Source: Synechococcus sp. PROS-9-1
GTDB taxonomy: Bacteria; Cyanobacteriota; Cyanobacteriia; PCC-6307; Cyanobiaceae
DNA length: 64,000 bases
Assembly (NCBI RefSeq): GCF_014279775.1
Contig: NZ_CP047961.1
Location: forward strand, 1,612,001 to 1,676,000
Reading direction: 5' to 3'
Shown: piece by piece, positions 28,858-38,504 of the stretch
How positions within the stretch are numbered: position 1 is the stretch's first letter
Layout of the letters: each line of letters starts with the position of its first letter
The notes under the pieces: model-generated
The model's input: only the letters and a program-made list of their open reading frames with translations
Database searches by the model: none
What the model was told of the DNA's origin: nothing
Made by a program: the position numbers and the translations under genes

Positions 28858-29928
28858 ATGCCCACAGTGCTTGCCCTCGAAACAAGTTGTGACGAGTCAG
28901 CCGCGGCGGTGCTCCGCCAGGAGGGCGAAAAGCTCACGGTGTTGTCCCACGGCATCGCCTCCCAGGTTGAGGAGCACGCGAAATGGGGCGGGGTTGTTCC
29001 TGAGATTGCCTCGCGCCGGCATGTGGAGGCGCTCCCAAACCTCGTGGAACACGCCTTACAAGAAGCTGGTCTCGTTGCTGCCGACCTCGATGCCATCGCG
29101 GCGACGGTGACACCTGGCCTGGTGGGTGCCCTCATGGTGGGCTCCATCACAGGGCGAACACTGGCCGCCCTGCATCAGAAACCTTTTCTCGCCGTTCACC
29201 ATCTCGAGGCACACCTGGCTTCCGTGTTCTTGGCAGATCACCCACCACATGCGCCTTATCTCGTACTTCTCGTGAGTGGCGGGCACACCGAACTGATTCG
29301 GGTGAATCAGCTAGGAGAGATGGAACGCCTGGGACGCAGCCATGACGATGCGGCCGGCGAAGCCTTCGACAAAGTGGCTCGACTGATGGGCTTGGGCTAC
29401 CCCGGCGGTCCAGCGATTCAGGCTATCGCCGTAGAGGGTGATGCCAAACGGTTTCGGTTGCCAAAAGGGCGCGTTTCCAAGCCAGGAGGAGGCTTCTACC
29501 CCTATGACTTTTCATTCAGCGGGCTGAAAACTGCGGTGCTTCGGCATGTGGAAGCTTTAAAGCGTGAGTCCGAGGATCTTCCTCTTGCTGACCTCGCTGC
29601 CAGCTTTGAACAGATCGTGGCCGATGTGTTGGTGGAGCGAAGCCTGCGCTGCTGCCTAGAGCAGGGGATTGATCATTTAGTGATGGTCGGCGGCGTTGCC
29701 GCCAACCATCGTCTGCGTTCTCAAATGCAAGCTGACGGTCTTTCACAGGGGGTGTCCGTACACATCGCCCCTTTGGCCTATTGCACGGACAACGCAGCAA
29801 TGGTTGCTGTAGCGGCATTGCGTCGACTCTCTAAAAGCGTGCAACCCAGCTCTCTGGAGCTAGGAGTCGCAGCGCGATGGCCATTAGAGAAAGCATTAAG
29901 CCTTTATGGCCCAACACCCCCCTTTTAA
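28858..29928 (+). CDS. tsaD: tRNA N6-adenosine threonylcarbamoyltransferase
   Basis: TsaD transfers the threonylcarbamoyl group to A37 of ANN-decoding tRNAs. The 356-residue ASKHA-fold protein has [16 protein letters not shown] at the N-terminus, the metal-binding HHLEAH in [13 protein letters not shown] (about 115-120), [10 protein letters not shown], and the C-terminal [13 protein letters not shown]. An essential gene in most bacteria. A high-light-inducible protein follows 39 bp downstream. Confidence 0.96.
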   Translation: MPTVLALETSCDESAAAVLRQEGEKLTVLSHGIASQVEEHAKWGGVVPEIASRRHVEALPNLVEHALQEAGLVAADLDAIAATVTPGLVGALMVGSITGRTLAALHQKPFLAVHHLEAHLASVFLADHPPHAPYLVLLVSGGHTELIRVNQLGEMERLGRSHDDAAGEAFDKVARLMGLGYPGGPAIQAIAVEGDAKRFRLPKGRVSKPGGGFYPYDFSFSGLKTAVLRHVEALKRESEDLPLADLAASFEQIVADVLVERSLRCCLEQGIDHLVMVGGVAANHRLRSQMQADGLSQGVSVHIAPLAYCTDNAAMVAVAALRRLSKSVQPSSLELGVAARWPLEKALSLYGPTPPF

Positions 29929-29967
29929 AATTATTCTCTTAAGGTGGCGTCCCCCGAGATCCTCCTG

Positions 29968-30153
29968 ATGGCTCCTAACAACGATCTCCAACCAAAAGCT
30001 TTGGCAGAGCCAATCGATCCCATCGAGTTGAACGCTTGGAAGCGAGGAATTACCCCTCAAGCTGAAATCTGGAATGGACGTCTTGCCATGCTCGGACTTT
30101 CCATCGGCATGGCAACACTCTTAATCGTCAGAATGTTTAACAACGCGGCCTGA
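29968..30153 (+). CDS. hli: high-light-inducible protein (HLIP)
   Basis: A 61-residue one-helix member of the light-harvesting-like family; HLIPs bind chlorophyll/carotenoid and protect photosystem assembly under strong light. The signature is AEIWNGRLAMLGLSIGMATL, with the chlorophyll-ligating E-x2-NGR-x-AM pattern. The hydrophilic N-terminus (MAPNNDLQPKALAEPIDPIE) is typical. A GTG at 29944 could start a longer form, but ATG 29968 gives the usual length. The pilT stop is 6 bp away on the other strand. Confidence 0.9.
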   Translation: MAPNNDLQPKALAEPIDPIELNAWKRGITPQAEIWNGRLAMLGLSIGMATLLIVRMFNNAA

Positions 30154-30159
30154 ATACCC

Positions 30160-31302
30160 TCAACTCCTACCCCTTAACGCCTGAGCCAGTTCATTTGGAC
30201 GAGGACTTACGGCTATCGCCTTCTCGCCTTCGACTTGCCCAGATTCAACCAGTCGCTGCAAAGACTGATTAGCAGTCATCATTCCATCAAATTCACTTCT
30301 CTGCATGATGTCTTCGACATCATCTAGCGCGCCCTTTTTAATATAATCCTTACACGCATCAGTATTAATCATTAGGTCATGATAAGCAGCACGCTTTCCA
30401 CCATTGCTTTGGATTAATCCTTGAGAAACAATCCCCATTAGCGATTCAGCTAGAGATTGTCTGACACTTTCTTGCTCTTCAGGTTTGTACATGCCAAGGA
30501 CACGCTCAACGGTTTTAACCGCAGAGTTGGTATGCAAAGTTCCAAAAACAAGATGCCCAGTCTGAGCCGCTTCCATCGCGGTACTGAGCGTTTCTTTATC
30601 CCGAATTTCACCAACCAAAATCACATCAGGGTCTTCACGGAGTGCCGCTCTCAAAGCCTGGTGGAACTGGAGCGTATGACGTCCCACCTCACGTTGTCGG
30701 ATTAAAGACTTCCGGCTTTGATGCACGAATTCAATGGGATCCTCAATCGTGAGGATATGCCTGCTCTGGTTATTATTAATCCAATCAATCATGGCTGCCA
30801 GCGTGGTGCTTTTACCTGAGCCGGTAGGGCCAGTTATCAGCAGCAATCCTTTGGGATAAGCACAAAGGTCTTGAAGAACAGGCGGCAGCTTTAGATCATC
30901 CAGTGACAGGATCTTTTGAGGAATGAGCCTCAACACCATCGCCGCACCCTGAAGAGCATCAAACAAATTGATGCGTACCCTCACGAACGAGAAGGCATGA
31001 GCCCCGTCGAACTCTTTGCACTGTCTGAACTGGTCGATCTGCTGGGGAGTGAGTAATTCTCCAAGCCAGTCCTGAAACTCCCTGGGTTCAGTGGGAGGCC
31101 AATCGGAGCGAATAATCTCGCCACGGGCACGAAATCGTGGACTCTCCCCGATCCCAAGATGGACGTCGGAATGCCCCTGTTCATGAGCGAAACGAACGAT
31201 CTGCTCTAAGGACGGGGGTGACGAAGCCGATGAATCTGGGACTGGAGATGCTGTGAACGTTGGCCGCGCTGGGATACCAGGAGGGAAAACGGGCTGACTC
31301 AT
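30160..31302 (-). CDS. pilT: twitching motility ATPase PilT-like
   Basis: PilT (380 aa) is the hexameric ATPase that retracts type IV pili. Motifs: Walker A LLITGPTGSGKSTTLA, the Asp box HILTIEDPIEFVH, Walker B REDPDVILVGEIRDKETLSTA, the His box TGHLVFGTLHTNSA, and the C-terminal GKRAAYHDLMINTDA with AIRNLI-like region changed to KDYIKKGALDDV. Marine picocyanobacteria use pili in DNA uptake and floating. ATG 31302 is preferred; the open frame continues to 31401. Divergent from wecB. Confidence 0.92.
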   Translation of the reverse strand: MSQPVFPPGIPARPTFTASPVPDSSASSPPSLEQIVRFAHEQGHSDVHLGIGESPRFRARGEIIRSDWPPTEPREFQDWLGELLTPQQIDQFRQCKEFDGAHAFSFVRVRINLFDALQGAAMVLRLIPQKILSLDDLKLPPVLQDLCAYPKGLLLITGPTGSGKSTTLAAMIDWINNNQSRHILTIEDPIEFVHQSRKSLIRQREVGRHTLQFHQALRAALREDPDVILVGEIRDKETLSTAMEAAQTGHLVFGTLHTNSAVKTVERVLGMYKPEEQESVRQSLAESLMGIVSQGLIQSNGGKRAAYHDLMINTDACKDYIKKGALDDVEDIMQRSEFDGMMTANQSLQRLVESGQVEGEKAIAVSPRPNELAQALRGRS

Positions 31303-31406
31303 GCTGATGTTGTCCGCTACATGCAGCTTCGCGGTGCTGCGTGATCTGGCAAGTTGATGCCAAGACTTCCCGGAGGGAGCGCCCGTAGGATTGGCCCACA
31401 ATCCTG

Positions 31407-32525
31407 ATGGTTATGGCTCGCCTGCCACGCGTGACAATCGTCTTGGGCACGAGGCCTGAAGCCATCAAATTGGCGCCTGTGATCCAAGAATTCCGGGCCT
31501 GCAAAACCCTGGAAACCCGAGTCGTGCTGACAGGTCAGCACAGGGAGATGGTGTCTCAAGTCATGGAATTGTTTGGCCTTAGCGCCGATCTGGATCTCAA
31601 TCTGATGACACCTCGGCAAACCCTCACGCACGTGACCTGTGCGGCGCTGCAGGGCTTGCGTGATGACTTTCAAGCTTTTCCTCCAAAGCTCGTGCTGGTT
31701 CAAGGAGACACAACCACGGCCTTCGCTGCAGCTCTCGCCGCCTTCTACGAACAAATTCCTGTTGGTCACGTCGAGGCCGGACTGCGTACGGACAATCTTC
31801 TCGATCCTTTTCCAGAAGAGGCCAACCGTCGCTTGATCTCGCAAATTGCACATCTTCACTTTGCTCCTACCAAGCAATCAGAAGCCAACCTCCAGGCCTC
31901 TGGGGTTGTTGGGCGCGTGCTGCTGACCGGAAACACCGTGATCGATGCCCTGCTACGGATGTCAGAACGCGCTCCTGCTTTGAGCGATCTAGGCATCGAT
32001 TGGGACGCGCAAAGAGTGATTTTGGCAACCGTTCACCGTCGTGAAAATTGGGGTGACCGCCTCAAGAACATTGCGGACGGAATGCTGCGAGTACTCGACA
32101 GCCATCCTGACACCGTGTTGCTGTTGCCCTTGCATCGCAACCCAACTGTGCGCGAACCCCTCCAGGCACAACTAGGGGAGCATCCACGCGTGGTGCTGAC
32201 CGAGCCACTGGATTACGACCGCTTGGTAGCAGCCATGAAGGGCTGCACTCTTTTACTCACAGACTCCGGTGGGTTGCAGGAAGAAGCACCAGCTCTAGGG
32301 AAACCGGTTCTTGTGCTGCGTGAAACGACTGAACGACCCGAAGCCGTTGAAGCCGGCACAGCCCAATTGGTGGGGACTGATCCAACAGCGATTCACCGTG
32401 AAGCATCCCTGTTGTTAGAAGACAGCGAGGCCTACAACGCCATGGCAAAAGCCGTGAATCCTTTTGGCGATGGCCAAGCAAGTGGAAGGATTCTCGAGGC
32501 GTCCCTTGAACTCTTGGCAAGCTGA
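31407..32525 (+). CDS. wecB: UDP-N-acetylglucosamine 2-epimerase (non-hydrolysing)
   Basis: WecB interconverts UDP-GlcNAc and UDP-ManNAc, giving precursors for surface polysaccharides. The 372-residue GT-B fold protein has VTIVLGTRPEAIKLAPVI at the start, VLTGQHREM, VQGDTTTAFAAALAAFY, GHVEAGLRT, EEANRRLISQIA, and LLTDSGGLQEEAPALGKPVL. ATG 31407 or 31413 may be used. The next gene starts within its last 60 bases. Confidence 0.95.
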   Translation: MVMARLPRVTIVLGTRPEAIKLAPVIQEFRACKTLETRVVLTGQHREMVSQVMELFGLSADLDLNLMTPRQTLTHVTCAALQGLRDDFQAFPPKLVLVQGDTTTAFAAALAAFYEQIPVGHVEAGLRTDNLLDPFPEEANRRLISQIAHLHFAPTKQSEANLQASGVVGRVLLTGNTVIDALLRMSERAPALSDLGIDWDAQRVILATVHRRENWGDRLKNIADGMLRVLDSHPDTVLLLPLHRNPTVREPLQAQLGEHPRVVLTEPLDYDRLVAAMKGCTLLLTDSGGLQEEAPALGKPVLVLRETTERPEAVEAGTAQLVGTDPTAIHREASLLLEDSEAYNAMAKAVNPFGDGQASGRILEASLELLAS

Positions 32526-33135
32526 AGCAGCACTCAGCTCTTGCGGGGCTTACCGCTGGTTGTTACATCGGCCCATTCCATCCAGTGCTCACAGCTCGGA
32601 ACGGAGACGGGTGCTGCTGTTTGTTGGACTGAATCCCTCACGAGCCGATGGACTTCGAGACGACCCCACCCTGAGACGGCTTCAAGGGTTTTCTCACCAA
32701 TGGGGATATCACCATCTTGTAGTCCTCAATCTGTTCGCCCGAATCTCCCCGTCTCCCTCCCTGCTGTGCCGATGCGCAGAGCCAATCGGCACTGAAAATG
32801 ATCTGATCTTGCGCAGCTGGTTCCAACAGTGGGCTCAACAGCCCACATGGGATCTCTGGCTGGGATGGGGGGTCGGCGGAGGATTCAGGCAACGGGATGA
32901 GGCGGTCTTAAACATGTTGAACAACGTCAGCGATCAACGAGGAGGCCTTCCACCTCCCTTTGTGACTGGCTTGACCAAAGCGGGCTATCCCCGCCACCCC
33001 CTCTACCTTCCAAGTGATGTCACGAGAGTTGCCTGGGCAGTACGGTTCCTAGATGAACCGCACTCCGCGCCGGTATCGGATCTCCCTTCACCTGTCTGGC
33101 GGGCAGAGCGAAGTGGTGCATTTCACGTCACTTGA
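32470..33135 (+). CDS. DUF1643 domain protein
   Basis: A 221-residue (if ATG 32470) soluble protein with the DUF1643 pattern: VLLFVGLNPSRADGLRDDPT, RRLQGFSHQWGYHHLVVLNLFA, then GTENDLIL and LWLGWGVGGG. Function unknown. Several start codons are possible (TTG 32464, ATG 32470, or later ones within the wecB overlap); the domain begins near residue 30, so the exact start is not decided. Its 3' end overlaps the next small gene by 83 bp. Confidence 0.75.
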   Translation: MAKQVEGFSRRPLNSWQAEAALSSCGAYRWLLHRPIPSSAHSSERRRVLLFVGLNPSRADGLRDDPTLRRLQGFSHQWGYHHLVVLNLFARISPSPSLLCRCAEPIGTENDLILRSWFQQWAQQPTWDLWLGWGVGGGFRQRDEAVLNMLNNVSDQRGGLPPPFVTGLTKAGYPRHPLYLPSDVTRVAWAVRFLDEPHSAPVSDLPSPVWRAERSGAFHVT

Positions 33136-33298
33136 GCAATTCCAGGATTGGTACCAAGGCCTGGTCAATGCCAGTGCTGAAGGGGCTTTTGTCAATGTCC
33201 CCCTCAGTGACCTAGACGGTGAGTTTCTTGTCGTGCGTCCGGATGCCGTCATCGGAATGCGAGTTGAACCGCAATACGCCTTGATCGATGACGCCTGA
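33053..33298 (+). CDS. small hypothetical protein
   Basis: I do not recognise a function for this 81-residue protein. It reads as an alpha/beta fold: RYRISLHLSGGQSEVVHF (paired strands), SLEQFQDWYQGLVNA (helix), then VPLSDLDGEFLVVRPDAVIGMRVEP. No membrane span is seen. It overlaps the DUF1643 gene by 83 bp and the antiporter by 11 bp, so it is embedded in a tightly packed operon. Confidence 0.7.
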   Translation: MNRTPRRYRISLHLSGGQSEVVHFTSLEQFQDWYQGLVNASAEGAFVNVPLSDLDGEFLVVRPDAVIGMRVEPQYALIDDA

Positions 33299-34565
33299 GC
33301 GTTTAGGGCTGCTTTGGGGCATCACTGTCTTTGCGGGTGCAGGGGCGCGACTGCTTGCAGCTTTATCCAATCTTCCTGGCGTGGTTTTGCTGCTGCTTTC
33401 AGGGTTGCTGATCGGGCGCTCTGGCCTAGGGCTCGTGGAACCTCTCGATCTTGGACAAGGGCTGCAAACCATCGTTGGTCTGTTGGTGAGCTTGGTGTTG
33501 TTTGACGGAGGTCTCAACCTTCGTCTACCAGGAGACACGATCAAAGCCACCGTGCTGCGCATCTCAGTCCTGAGAATCTTCATTTCTTTCGGTGCGGGAA
33601 TCCTCGCGGCGCACTGGCTTGCAGGCCTTGGATGGTCCTTAGCTGCAGTCTTTAGCGCCATCGTGCTGGCTACTGGCCCCACCGTGGTTACCCCGATCGT
33701 GAAACAAATCCGCCTAGCGCATCCCCTTGGAGATGTGCTCGAAGCGGAAGGACTGGTGCTTGAGCCCATCGGTGCTGTTTTGGCATTGCTGCTTCTGGAA
33801 CTAGCGCTGGGCGACCTACACGGCTGGCGTGAATTAGCGCAGGGCCTTCTTGCACGCCTCGGAGGGGGAGTGCTCATTGGTGTCACGGTTGGCTGGCTGT
33901 TGTCAGAGGGCTTACAACGCCTGAAGTCTTCGCAATCCGTCGGATTGCGCTTACAGCTCACGCTTGGGGCGCTGTTCCTGATGTTTGGGATAGCCGAATG
34001 GCTCCTCCCTGAATCAGGGCTACCGGCATCCGTTGCAGCGGGAGTCGTGGTCGGTAGGCGCTCAACCGAAGAAGCCGGTCAGCTCGATGAGCTGATCCGA
34101 GAATTGGCTTCACTCGCCATCACCATGCTGTTTCCTCTTTTGGCAGCAGACGTGTCATGGGCTGAGCTCAGCCCTCTCGGATGGGGTGGTGTGAGCTGTA
34201 TTTTGCTGCTCATGTTTGTGGTGCGTCCAGTCGCCGTGAGTGTGGCCACAGTCGGGTTGCCCTTGGTTTGGCGTCAAAAGTTGTTTATTGCCTGGCTGGC
34301 CCCACGGGGAATCGTGACAGCAGCCGTGGCCTCATTGTTCGCCATCCGCCTTGAGCAAGCCGGAATTTTGGGTGCGGGGCGGCTGCAAGGGTTGGTCTTC
34401 CTCACAATTTTGATGACAGTTGGAATCCAAGGCTTAACGGCACAACCCTTGGCGCGCGTTCTTGGCCTGATTGCTGAGAGTCCAGAAGACTCTGAATCCA
34501 CGGCTGCTGCCTCATCAGAAGCAGCGACGCAAGCGCTTCCGATCGTTCCCGAGTCTGGCCAGTAA
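33288..34565 (+). CDS. cation:proton antiporter (CPA family)
   Basis: A 425-residue membrane protein with 12 or so spans, of the NhaP/CPA type. [17 protein letters not shown] and [12 protein letters not shown] match the conserved first helices. The core shows [15 protein letters not shown] in place of the usual T-D/S-P-V, and [16 protein letters not shown] near the end matches the CPA1 x-APRG-x-V motif. Such transporters exchange Na+ or K+ for H+. The TGP variation leaves ion choice open. The end overlaps gltX by 51 bp. Confidence 0.85.
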   Translation: MTPERLGLLWGITVFAGAGARLLAALSNLPGVVLLLLSGLLIGRSGLGLVEPLDLGQGLQTIVGLLVSLVLFDGGLNLRLPGDTIKATVLRISVLRIFISFGAGILAAHWLAGLGWSLAAVFSAIVLATGPTVVTPIVKQIRLAHPLGDVLEAEGLVLEPIGAVLALLLLELALGDLHGWRELAQGLLARLGGGVLIGVTVGWLLSEGLQRLKSSQSVGLRLQLTLGALFLMFGIAEWLLPESGLPASVAAGVVVGRRSTEEAGQLDELIRELASLAITMLFPLLAADVSWAELSPLGWGGVSCILLLMFVVRPVAVSVATVGLPLVWRQKLFIAWLAPRGIVTAAVASLFAIRLEQAGILGAGRLQGLVFLTILMTVGIQGLTAQPLARVLGLIAESPEDSESTAAASSEAATQALPIVPESGQ

Positions 34566-35945
34566 CGCCCATGTGGTGATGAGGTCTGGCCCCTGAAGTC
34601 GACCAAGCAAGGCGGCCCTCAGACTCTTCATCAAGACCCCCTTCTTCACATCAGCGGCGGCGGCGGCCTCTTTGAGCAAGGTTTGGGCGCGCTCAACATC
34701 AAGGCCATCCCATGCATTCAACTCAAGAGCGGAAAGAAGTGCCTGAAGCGCAGGACGAGCCCCTGCTTGCTCTAGTTGCTTCAGTCCATCCTCTTCTAAG
34801 GGAGGTTCTTCAAAAAAGGGCCTTGCTTGCGTCACTCCGTCTTCGATCAAGGTGAGCGAAGGTCCAAGCAAAATGGCTAAGTCGTTGGCCCAAAGAGGGT
34901 CGTTGGCAACCCAGCCTTGTTGCTGCCAGCGCGGTTCAAGTGCTGCGAGAAGTTCGGCAGGCGACCAGCCATGCAAAACCTGGGCATTAAGCCAGTTGAG
35001 CTTGTCCCAATCGAATTTGGCACCTGCTTTATTCACCCGATCAAAATTAAAAACTTCTGCGGCGTCTGGGAGCGTGAACCGTTCCTCCATTCCCTCTGGG
35101 ACCGACCAACCGAGCAGGGTCATGTAATTGGCTAAGGCCTCTGCGGTGTAACCCATCGCCTGAAAATCACCAATGGAGGTCACGCCATCACGCTTCGAGA
35201 GCTTGCGACCCTCTGGATTGAGGATCAAAGGCGTATGAGCAAAACGTGGGCAGTTCAACTCCAGAGCCTGATAAAGCAACAGCTGTTTGGCCGTATTGGC
35301 GATGTGATCCTCACCTCGAATCACGTGGCTGATGGCCATAGCGGCGTCATCAACCACCACAACGAGGTTGTAGAGGGGGTCACCAACCGTGTTCGCAGGA
35401 GCACGTCTTGCGATCACCATGTCCCCACCAAGATCGGCGCCGCGCCATTGCATCGAACCGCGCACCATATCGATCCAAGCGATAGTGGCTTCGTCATCAA
35501 TCCGAAAACGGATCACCGCCTCTCGCCCTTCAGCCCGATAGGCCTCCTCCTGTTCACCACTGAGTTGGCGATGACGGTTGTCATAACGGGGAGGCTTACC
35601 TGAAGCCCTCTGGGCTTCACGCATGGCATCCAATTCCTGCTCGCTGGCATAACAGCGATAGGCAAGACCTTGAGCAAGCAATTGGCTGATGGCCTGGCGA
35701 TGGGCTTCAATCCGCTCGCTTTGAATGACCGGTTCCTCATCCCAGTCCAGGCCAAGCCAGCGCAAGCCATCAAGAATATTTTGAGTGAACTCTGGCTTGG
35801 AGCGCTCTTTATCCGTGTCTTCAATTCTCAGCAAAAATTTGCCGTTTTGGTGACGGGCAAACAACCAATTAAAAACAGCTGTACGAGCCGTTCCGATATG
35901 AAGCGTGCCGGTGGGGCTTGGGGCCAGACGAACTCGAACCGTCAC
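34515..35945 (-). CDS. gltX: glutamyl-tRNA synthetase
   Basis: GltX (476 aa) charges tRNA-Glu, which in cyanobacteria also feeds tetrapyrrole synthesis and, as a non-discriminating enzyme, can charge tRNA-Gln. Class I motifs are [13 protein letters not shown] (HIGH type, about 8-20) and GRKLSKRDG (KMSKS type, about 245). A C-terminal anticodon-binding helical region follows. The gene ends in an overlap with the antiporter and lies 19 bp from tRNA-Asp on the same strand. Confidence 0.97.
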   Translation of the reverse strand: MTVRVRLAPSPTGTLHIGTARTAVFNWLFARHQNGKFLLRIEDTDKERSKPEFTQNILDGLRWLGLDWDEEPVIQSERIEAHRQAISQLLAQGLAYRCYASEQELDAMREAQRASGKPPRYDNRHRQLSGEQEEAYRAEGREAVIRFRIDDEATIAWIDMVRGSMQWRGADLGGDMVIARRAPANTVGDPLYNLVVVVDDAAMAISHVIRGEDHIANTAKQLLLYQALELNCPRFAHTPLILNPEGRKLSKRDGVTSIGDFQAMGYTAEALANYMTLLGWSVPEGMEERFTLPDAAEVFNFDRVNKAGAKFDWDKLNWLNAQVLHGWSPAELLAALEPRWQQQGWVANDPLWANDLAILLGPSLTLIEDGVTQARPFFEEPPLEEDGLKQLEQAGARPALQALLSALELNAWDGLDVERAQTLLKEAAAAADVKKGVLMKSLRAALLGRLQGPDLITTWALLARLGNDRKRLRRCF

Positions 35946-35964
35946 TAAGCCGGAAAAATGAAAA

Positions 35965-36038
35965 CGGGACCGACGGGATTCGAACCCGCAACTTCCGCCG
36001 TGACAGGGCGGTGCTCTAACCGATTGAACTACGGTCCC
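35965..36038 (-). tRNA. tRNA-Asp (anticodon GTC)
   Basis: A 74-nt cloverleaf: acceptor GGGACCG/CGGTCCC with G discriminator, D-arm GTTC-AATCGGTTA-GAGC, anticodon stem CCGCC/GGCGG enclosing CTGTCAC, and T-arm GCGGG-TTCGAAT-CCCGT. It lies just upstream of gltX on the same strand. Confidence 0.95.
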
Positions 36039-36333
36039 AGGTTGAACTCAATTGAGGGAGCTTTACCCACAAAGAGTGACCTTTGCCGCTCACGCGGACT
36101 TGGTCAGTATCAACTGCCGCCCTGCCCTCCGTCAACACTCCCGCAGAGACACCAATGTTTCCTGAGCTTTTCAGCTGTGATCTTGAGGCTCACTGGGTCT
36201 GATCAAAACGGCGCGAGCTTCATTGACGCCATCGAATGGCAATTTCAATCGATCGGGGCATGAAGCTCTGAAAAGGCGATGGTTAGGACGATGGGAGATC
36301 AAATTCATCCACAGACATCGCGCACAAGTTGAC

Positions 36334-36359
36334 AAAAAAGCCTCCCCGACTGGGGAGGC
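36334..36359 (-). terminator. Rho-independent terminator
   Basis: On the minus strand GCCTCCCC-AGTC-GGGGAGGC is followed by TTTTTTG. It ends the transcript of the small protein gene at 36392. Confidence 0.9.
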
Positions 36360-36391
36360 TGAAGGACCAAAGTAGGCCCGCAACATTGGGC

Positions 36392-36583
36392 TTAGGGACT
36401 ACTAAATCCAGCTGGTTCGATCAAACGCACTTGATTACCTCGAGCCGTGAATTCACGGCCTTGGTCGCTTTGGACAACGACTCGTCCACCGGACTTAACG
36501 CGAATCACTCGTGCACGAACCCAGCCGAGAGCGGCTGATTCGAGCACTTTGACCACATCACCAGGTTGAAGATCTAACTCCAT
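36392..36583 (-). CDS. small KOW/SH3-like protein
   Basis: A 63-residue all-beta protein: MELDLQPGDVVKVLESAALG, then WVRARVIRVKSGGRVVVQSD and REFTARGNQVRLIEP. The spacing of hydrophobic residues and glycines resembles a small SH3-like barrel, as in KOW or NdhS-type proteins; I cannot name the family. ATG 36583 keeps the gene clear of tRNA-Trp, which begins 40 bp upstream. A strong terminator follows at 36334. Confidence 0.7.
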   Translation of the reverse strand: MELDLQPGDVVKVLESAALGWVRARVIRVKSGGRVVVQSDQGREFTARGNQVRLIEPAGFSSP

Positions 36584-36622
36584 GCTCGAAATCAGGAAAA
36601 CTACAAGTAAGGGGTCATCGGA

Positions 36623-36695
36623 CGCGCCGTGGAGGACTTGAACCCCCGACATCAGGTTTTGGAGACCTGCGTTCTACCAACTGAACTAACGGCGC
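36623..36695 (-). tRNA. tRNA-Trp (anticodon CCA)
   Basis: A 73-nt cloverleaf: acceptor GCGCCGT/ACGGCGC with G discriminator, D-arm GTTC-AGTTGGTA-GAAC, anticodon loop TCCAAA in the stem CAGGT/ACCTG, and T-arm with GTTCAAGTC. Confidence 0.95.
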
Positions 36696-36755
36696 AAGGC
36701 GATGAACCCCTTAGCCATCGAAAAACGATGGCATTAATTCGTTGAAGCGAAAGCC

Positions 36756-37214
36756 TCAGCGATCGAAGCGCTGCTTCACGCGAGTGGCCTTGCCCACCCG
36801 GTCCCGCAGATAAAAAAGCTTCGCACGCCTAACTTTACCGCGACGCTCAATTTTGACCGAAGCCACTTGGGGGCTGTGGAGCATAAAAACCCGCTCAACT
36901 CCAATCCCTTGGAAGATGCGCCGCACCGTGATGGTTTGGTTGAGACTTCCATGGCGCTTGGCGATTACGACGCCCTCGTAGGGCTGGATACGCTCTTTAT
37001 TGCCCTCGCTGATGCGAACACCAACACGCACGGTGTCGCCAACGTAAATCTCAGGAAGATCACTCTTCAATTGAGCGTCTTCGAATTCTCGAATCAGTGC
37101 ATAAGCACTCATCTTCTTCGAATCTTTGGAGATTGATTTTTCAGCAACAGCAGTTGCACCGCTGGTCTCCTCAGTGGCTTCGTCCACAGACGTCTCTATC
37201 GGGTCCACCGCCAT
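36756..37214 (-). CDS. rplS: 50S ribosomal protein L19
   Basis: L19 (152 aa) sits at the interface of the ribosomal subunits. The conserved core begins at about residue 45 ([39 protein letters not shown]), then [40 protein letters not shown] and [19 protein letters not shown]. About 40 acidic, Thr/Ser-rich residues precede the core; such extensions are common in marine picocyanobacteria. ATG 37214 is chosen; ATG 37241 is possible. Confidence 0.95.
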   Translation of the reverse strand: MAVDPIETSVDEATEETSGATAVAEKSISKDSKKMSAYALIREFEDAQLKSDLPEIYVGDTVRVGVRISEGNKERIQPYEGVVIAKRHGSLNQTITVRRIFQGIGVERVFMLHSPQVASVKIERRGKVRRAKLFYLRDRVGKATRVKQRFDR

Positions 37215-37246
37215 CCCAGCTCCTGGTAACACGCCAAACAACTAGC

Positions 37247-37573
37247 TTAACCCCCAGCCTCCTTCCGAGACGCAATCCACTGCCTTCGAAAGCTTTGCAA
37301 GAGGAGCCAGGCACCAGTCGCAAGCATCCACAACAGGCCTACCGCGTTGAGAAGGACCACGACGGGCTCGAGGGCAGGCCCAAGCCACTCACCCTCGTGG
37401 ATGGTCATCAACCAATGAACCTGCTCACGACTTAATCCCCCCCAGTCCTTAGCCAACCGATAGGTCACGCCGGTACTAACCGTGACCAGCAAAGGGAGCA
37501 CAACAAGAGGCGCCATCCAGCGATGCCATTGGCGAACGCGAACCAATAAGCGGGCCACCGTCGATCCCTCCAT
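37247..37573 (-). CDS. PepSY-associated membrane domain protein
   Basis: A 108-residue protein with two or three hydrophobic spans: RWMAPLVVLPLLVTVSTGVT (about 18-37) with RLAKDWGG after it, HWLMTIHEGEWLG, and VVLLNAVGLLWMLATGAWLLL. The layout, with His-Glu residues between the spans, resembles the PepSY-associated TM helix domain. Function unknown. The ATG at 37573 is divergent from map, 91 bp apart. Confidence 0.7.
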   Translation of the reverse strand: MEGSTVARLLVRVRQWHRWMAPLVVLPLLVTVSTGVTYRLAKDWGGLSREQVHWLMTIHEGEWLGPALEPVVVLLNAVGLLWMLATGAWLLLQSFRRQWIASRKEAGG

Positions 37574-37664
37574 TGCAATTGATAGCGTGACAGGAAGACT
37601 GTCTGTAGAGCTTCCGCTGATGCGGTCTGCTTTAACGGCCTGAAACAAGAATCGCCGAAACACG

Positions 37665-38504
37665 ATGAATTTGTTCGCTGACCTCCTGGCCTCCACAAAG
37701 GGCTCCACTGTCACCGCCACCGGCCCACGCATCCAGCAGCGACGTGGCGTAGAAATCAAATCAGCTCGCGAGCTGAAAATCATGGCGAAAGCCAGTTCCA
37801 TCGTCGCCACCGTTCTGCGCGAAATCATGGAGCTGGTGGAGCCTGGCCAAACCACAGGTGACCTTGATGCCCATGCTGAGCGACGCATCCGAGAGATGGG
37901 CGCAACCCCAAGTTTCATGGGTTACCACGGCTTCCCAGCGAGCATCTGCGCCAGCATCAACAACGAGGTGGTGCACGGCATCCCCAGCAACAAACGGGTT
38001 ATCCACGCTGGCGATCTACTCAAAGTGGATACAGGGGCCTATTTCGACGGTTATCACGGAGACAGCTCCATCACCGTCTGCGTCGGTGACGTCTCTGAAG
38101 AAGCACGCAAGCTCAGTCGGGTCGCCCAGGAGTCACTCATGGCTGGACTCTCCCAGATCCGTGCCGGGAACACGCTTCTCGACATCGCTGGAGCAGTCGA
38201 AGATCACGTCAAAGCCAACCAATTCAGTGTGGTGGAGGATTACACCGGCCATGGAGTTGGACGGAATCTCCACGAAGAGCCATCGGTGTTTAATTTCCGC
38301 ACGAACGATCTTCCTAACGTCAAATTGCGTCCAGGCATGACGCTTGCCGTTGAGCCCATCCTCAACGCAGGAAGCAATGCTTGTCGCACCCTTAAAGACC
38401 GATGGACCGTCGTCACCAAGGACGGCAGTCTTTCCGCTCAGTGGGAACACACCATCGTCGTGACGTCAGATGGTTGCGAAATCCTCACCGATCGGGGGGA
38501 TTGA
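37665..38504 (+). CDS. map: methionine aminopeptidase
   Basis: Map (279 aa) removes the N-terminal Met from new proteins. The metal ligands of the pita-bread fold are visible: Asp in [20 protein letters not shown] (two Asp), His in [16 protein letters not shown], and the two Glu in [10 protein letters not shown] and [10 protein letters not shown] 35-residue N-terminal extension precedes the catalytic domain ([14 protein letters not shown]). The end overlaps a convergent SDR gene by 20 bp. Confidence 0.95.
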   Translation: MNLFADLLASTKGSTVTATGPRIQQRRGVEIKSARELKIMAKASSIVATVLREIMELVEPGQTTGDLDAHAERRIREMGATPSFMGYHGFPASICASINNEVVHGIPSNKRVIHAGDLLKVDTGAYFDGYHGDSSITVCVGDVSEEARKLSRVAQESLMAGLSQIRAGNTLLDIAGAVEDHVKANQFSVVEDYTGHGVGRNLHEEPSVFNFRTNDLPNVKLRPGMTLAVEPILNAGSNACRTLKDRWTVVTKDGSLSAQWEHTIVVTSDGCEILTDRGD

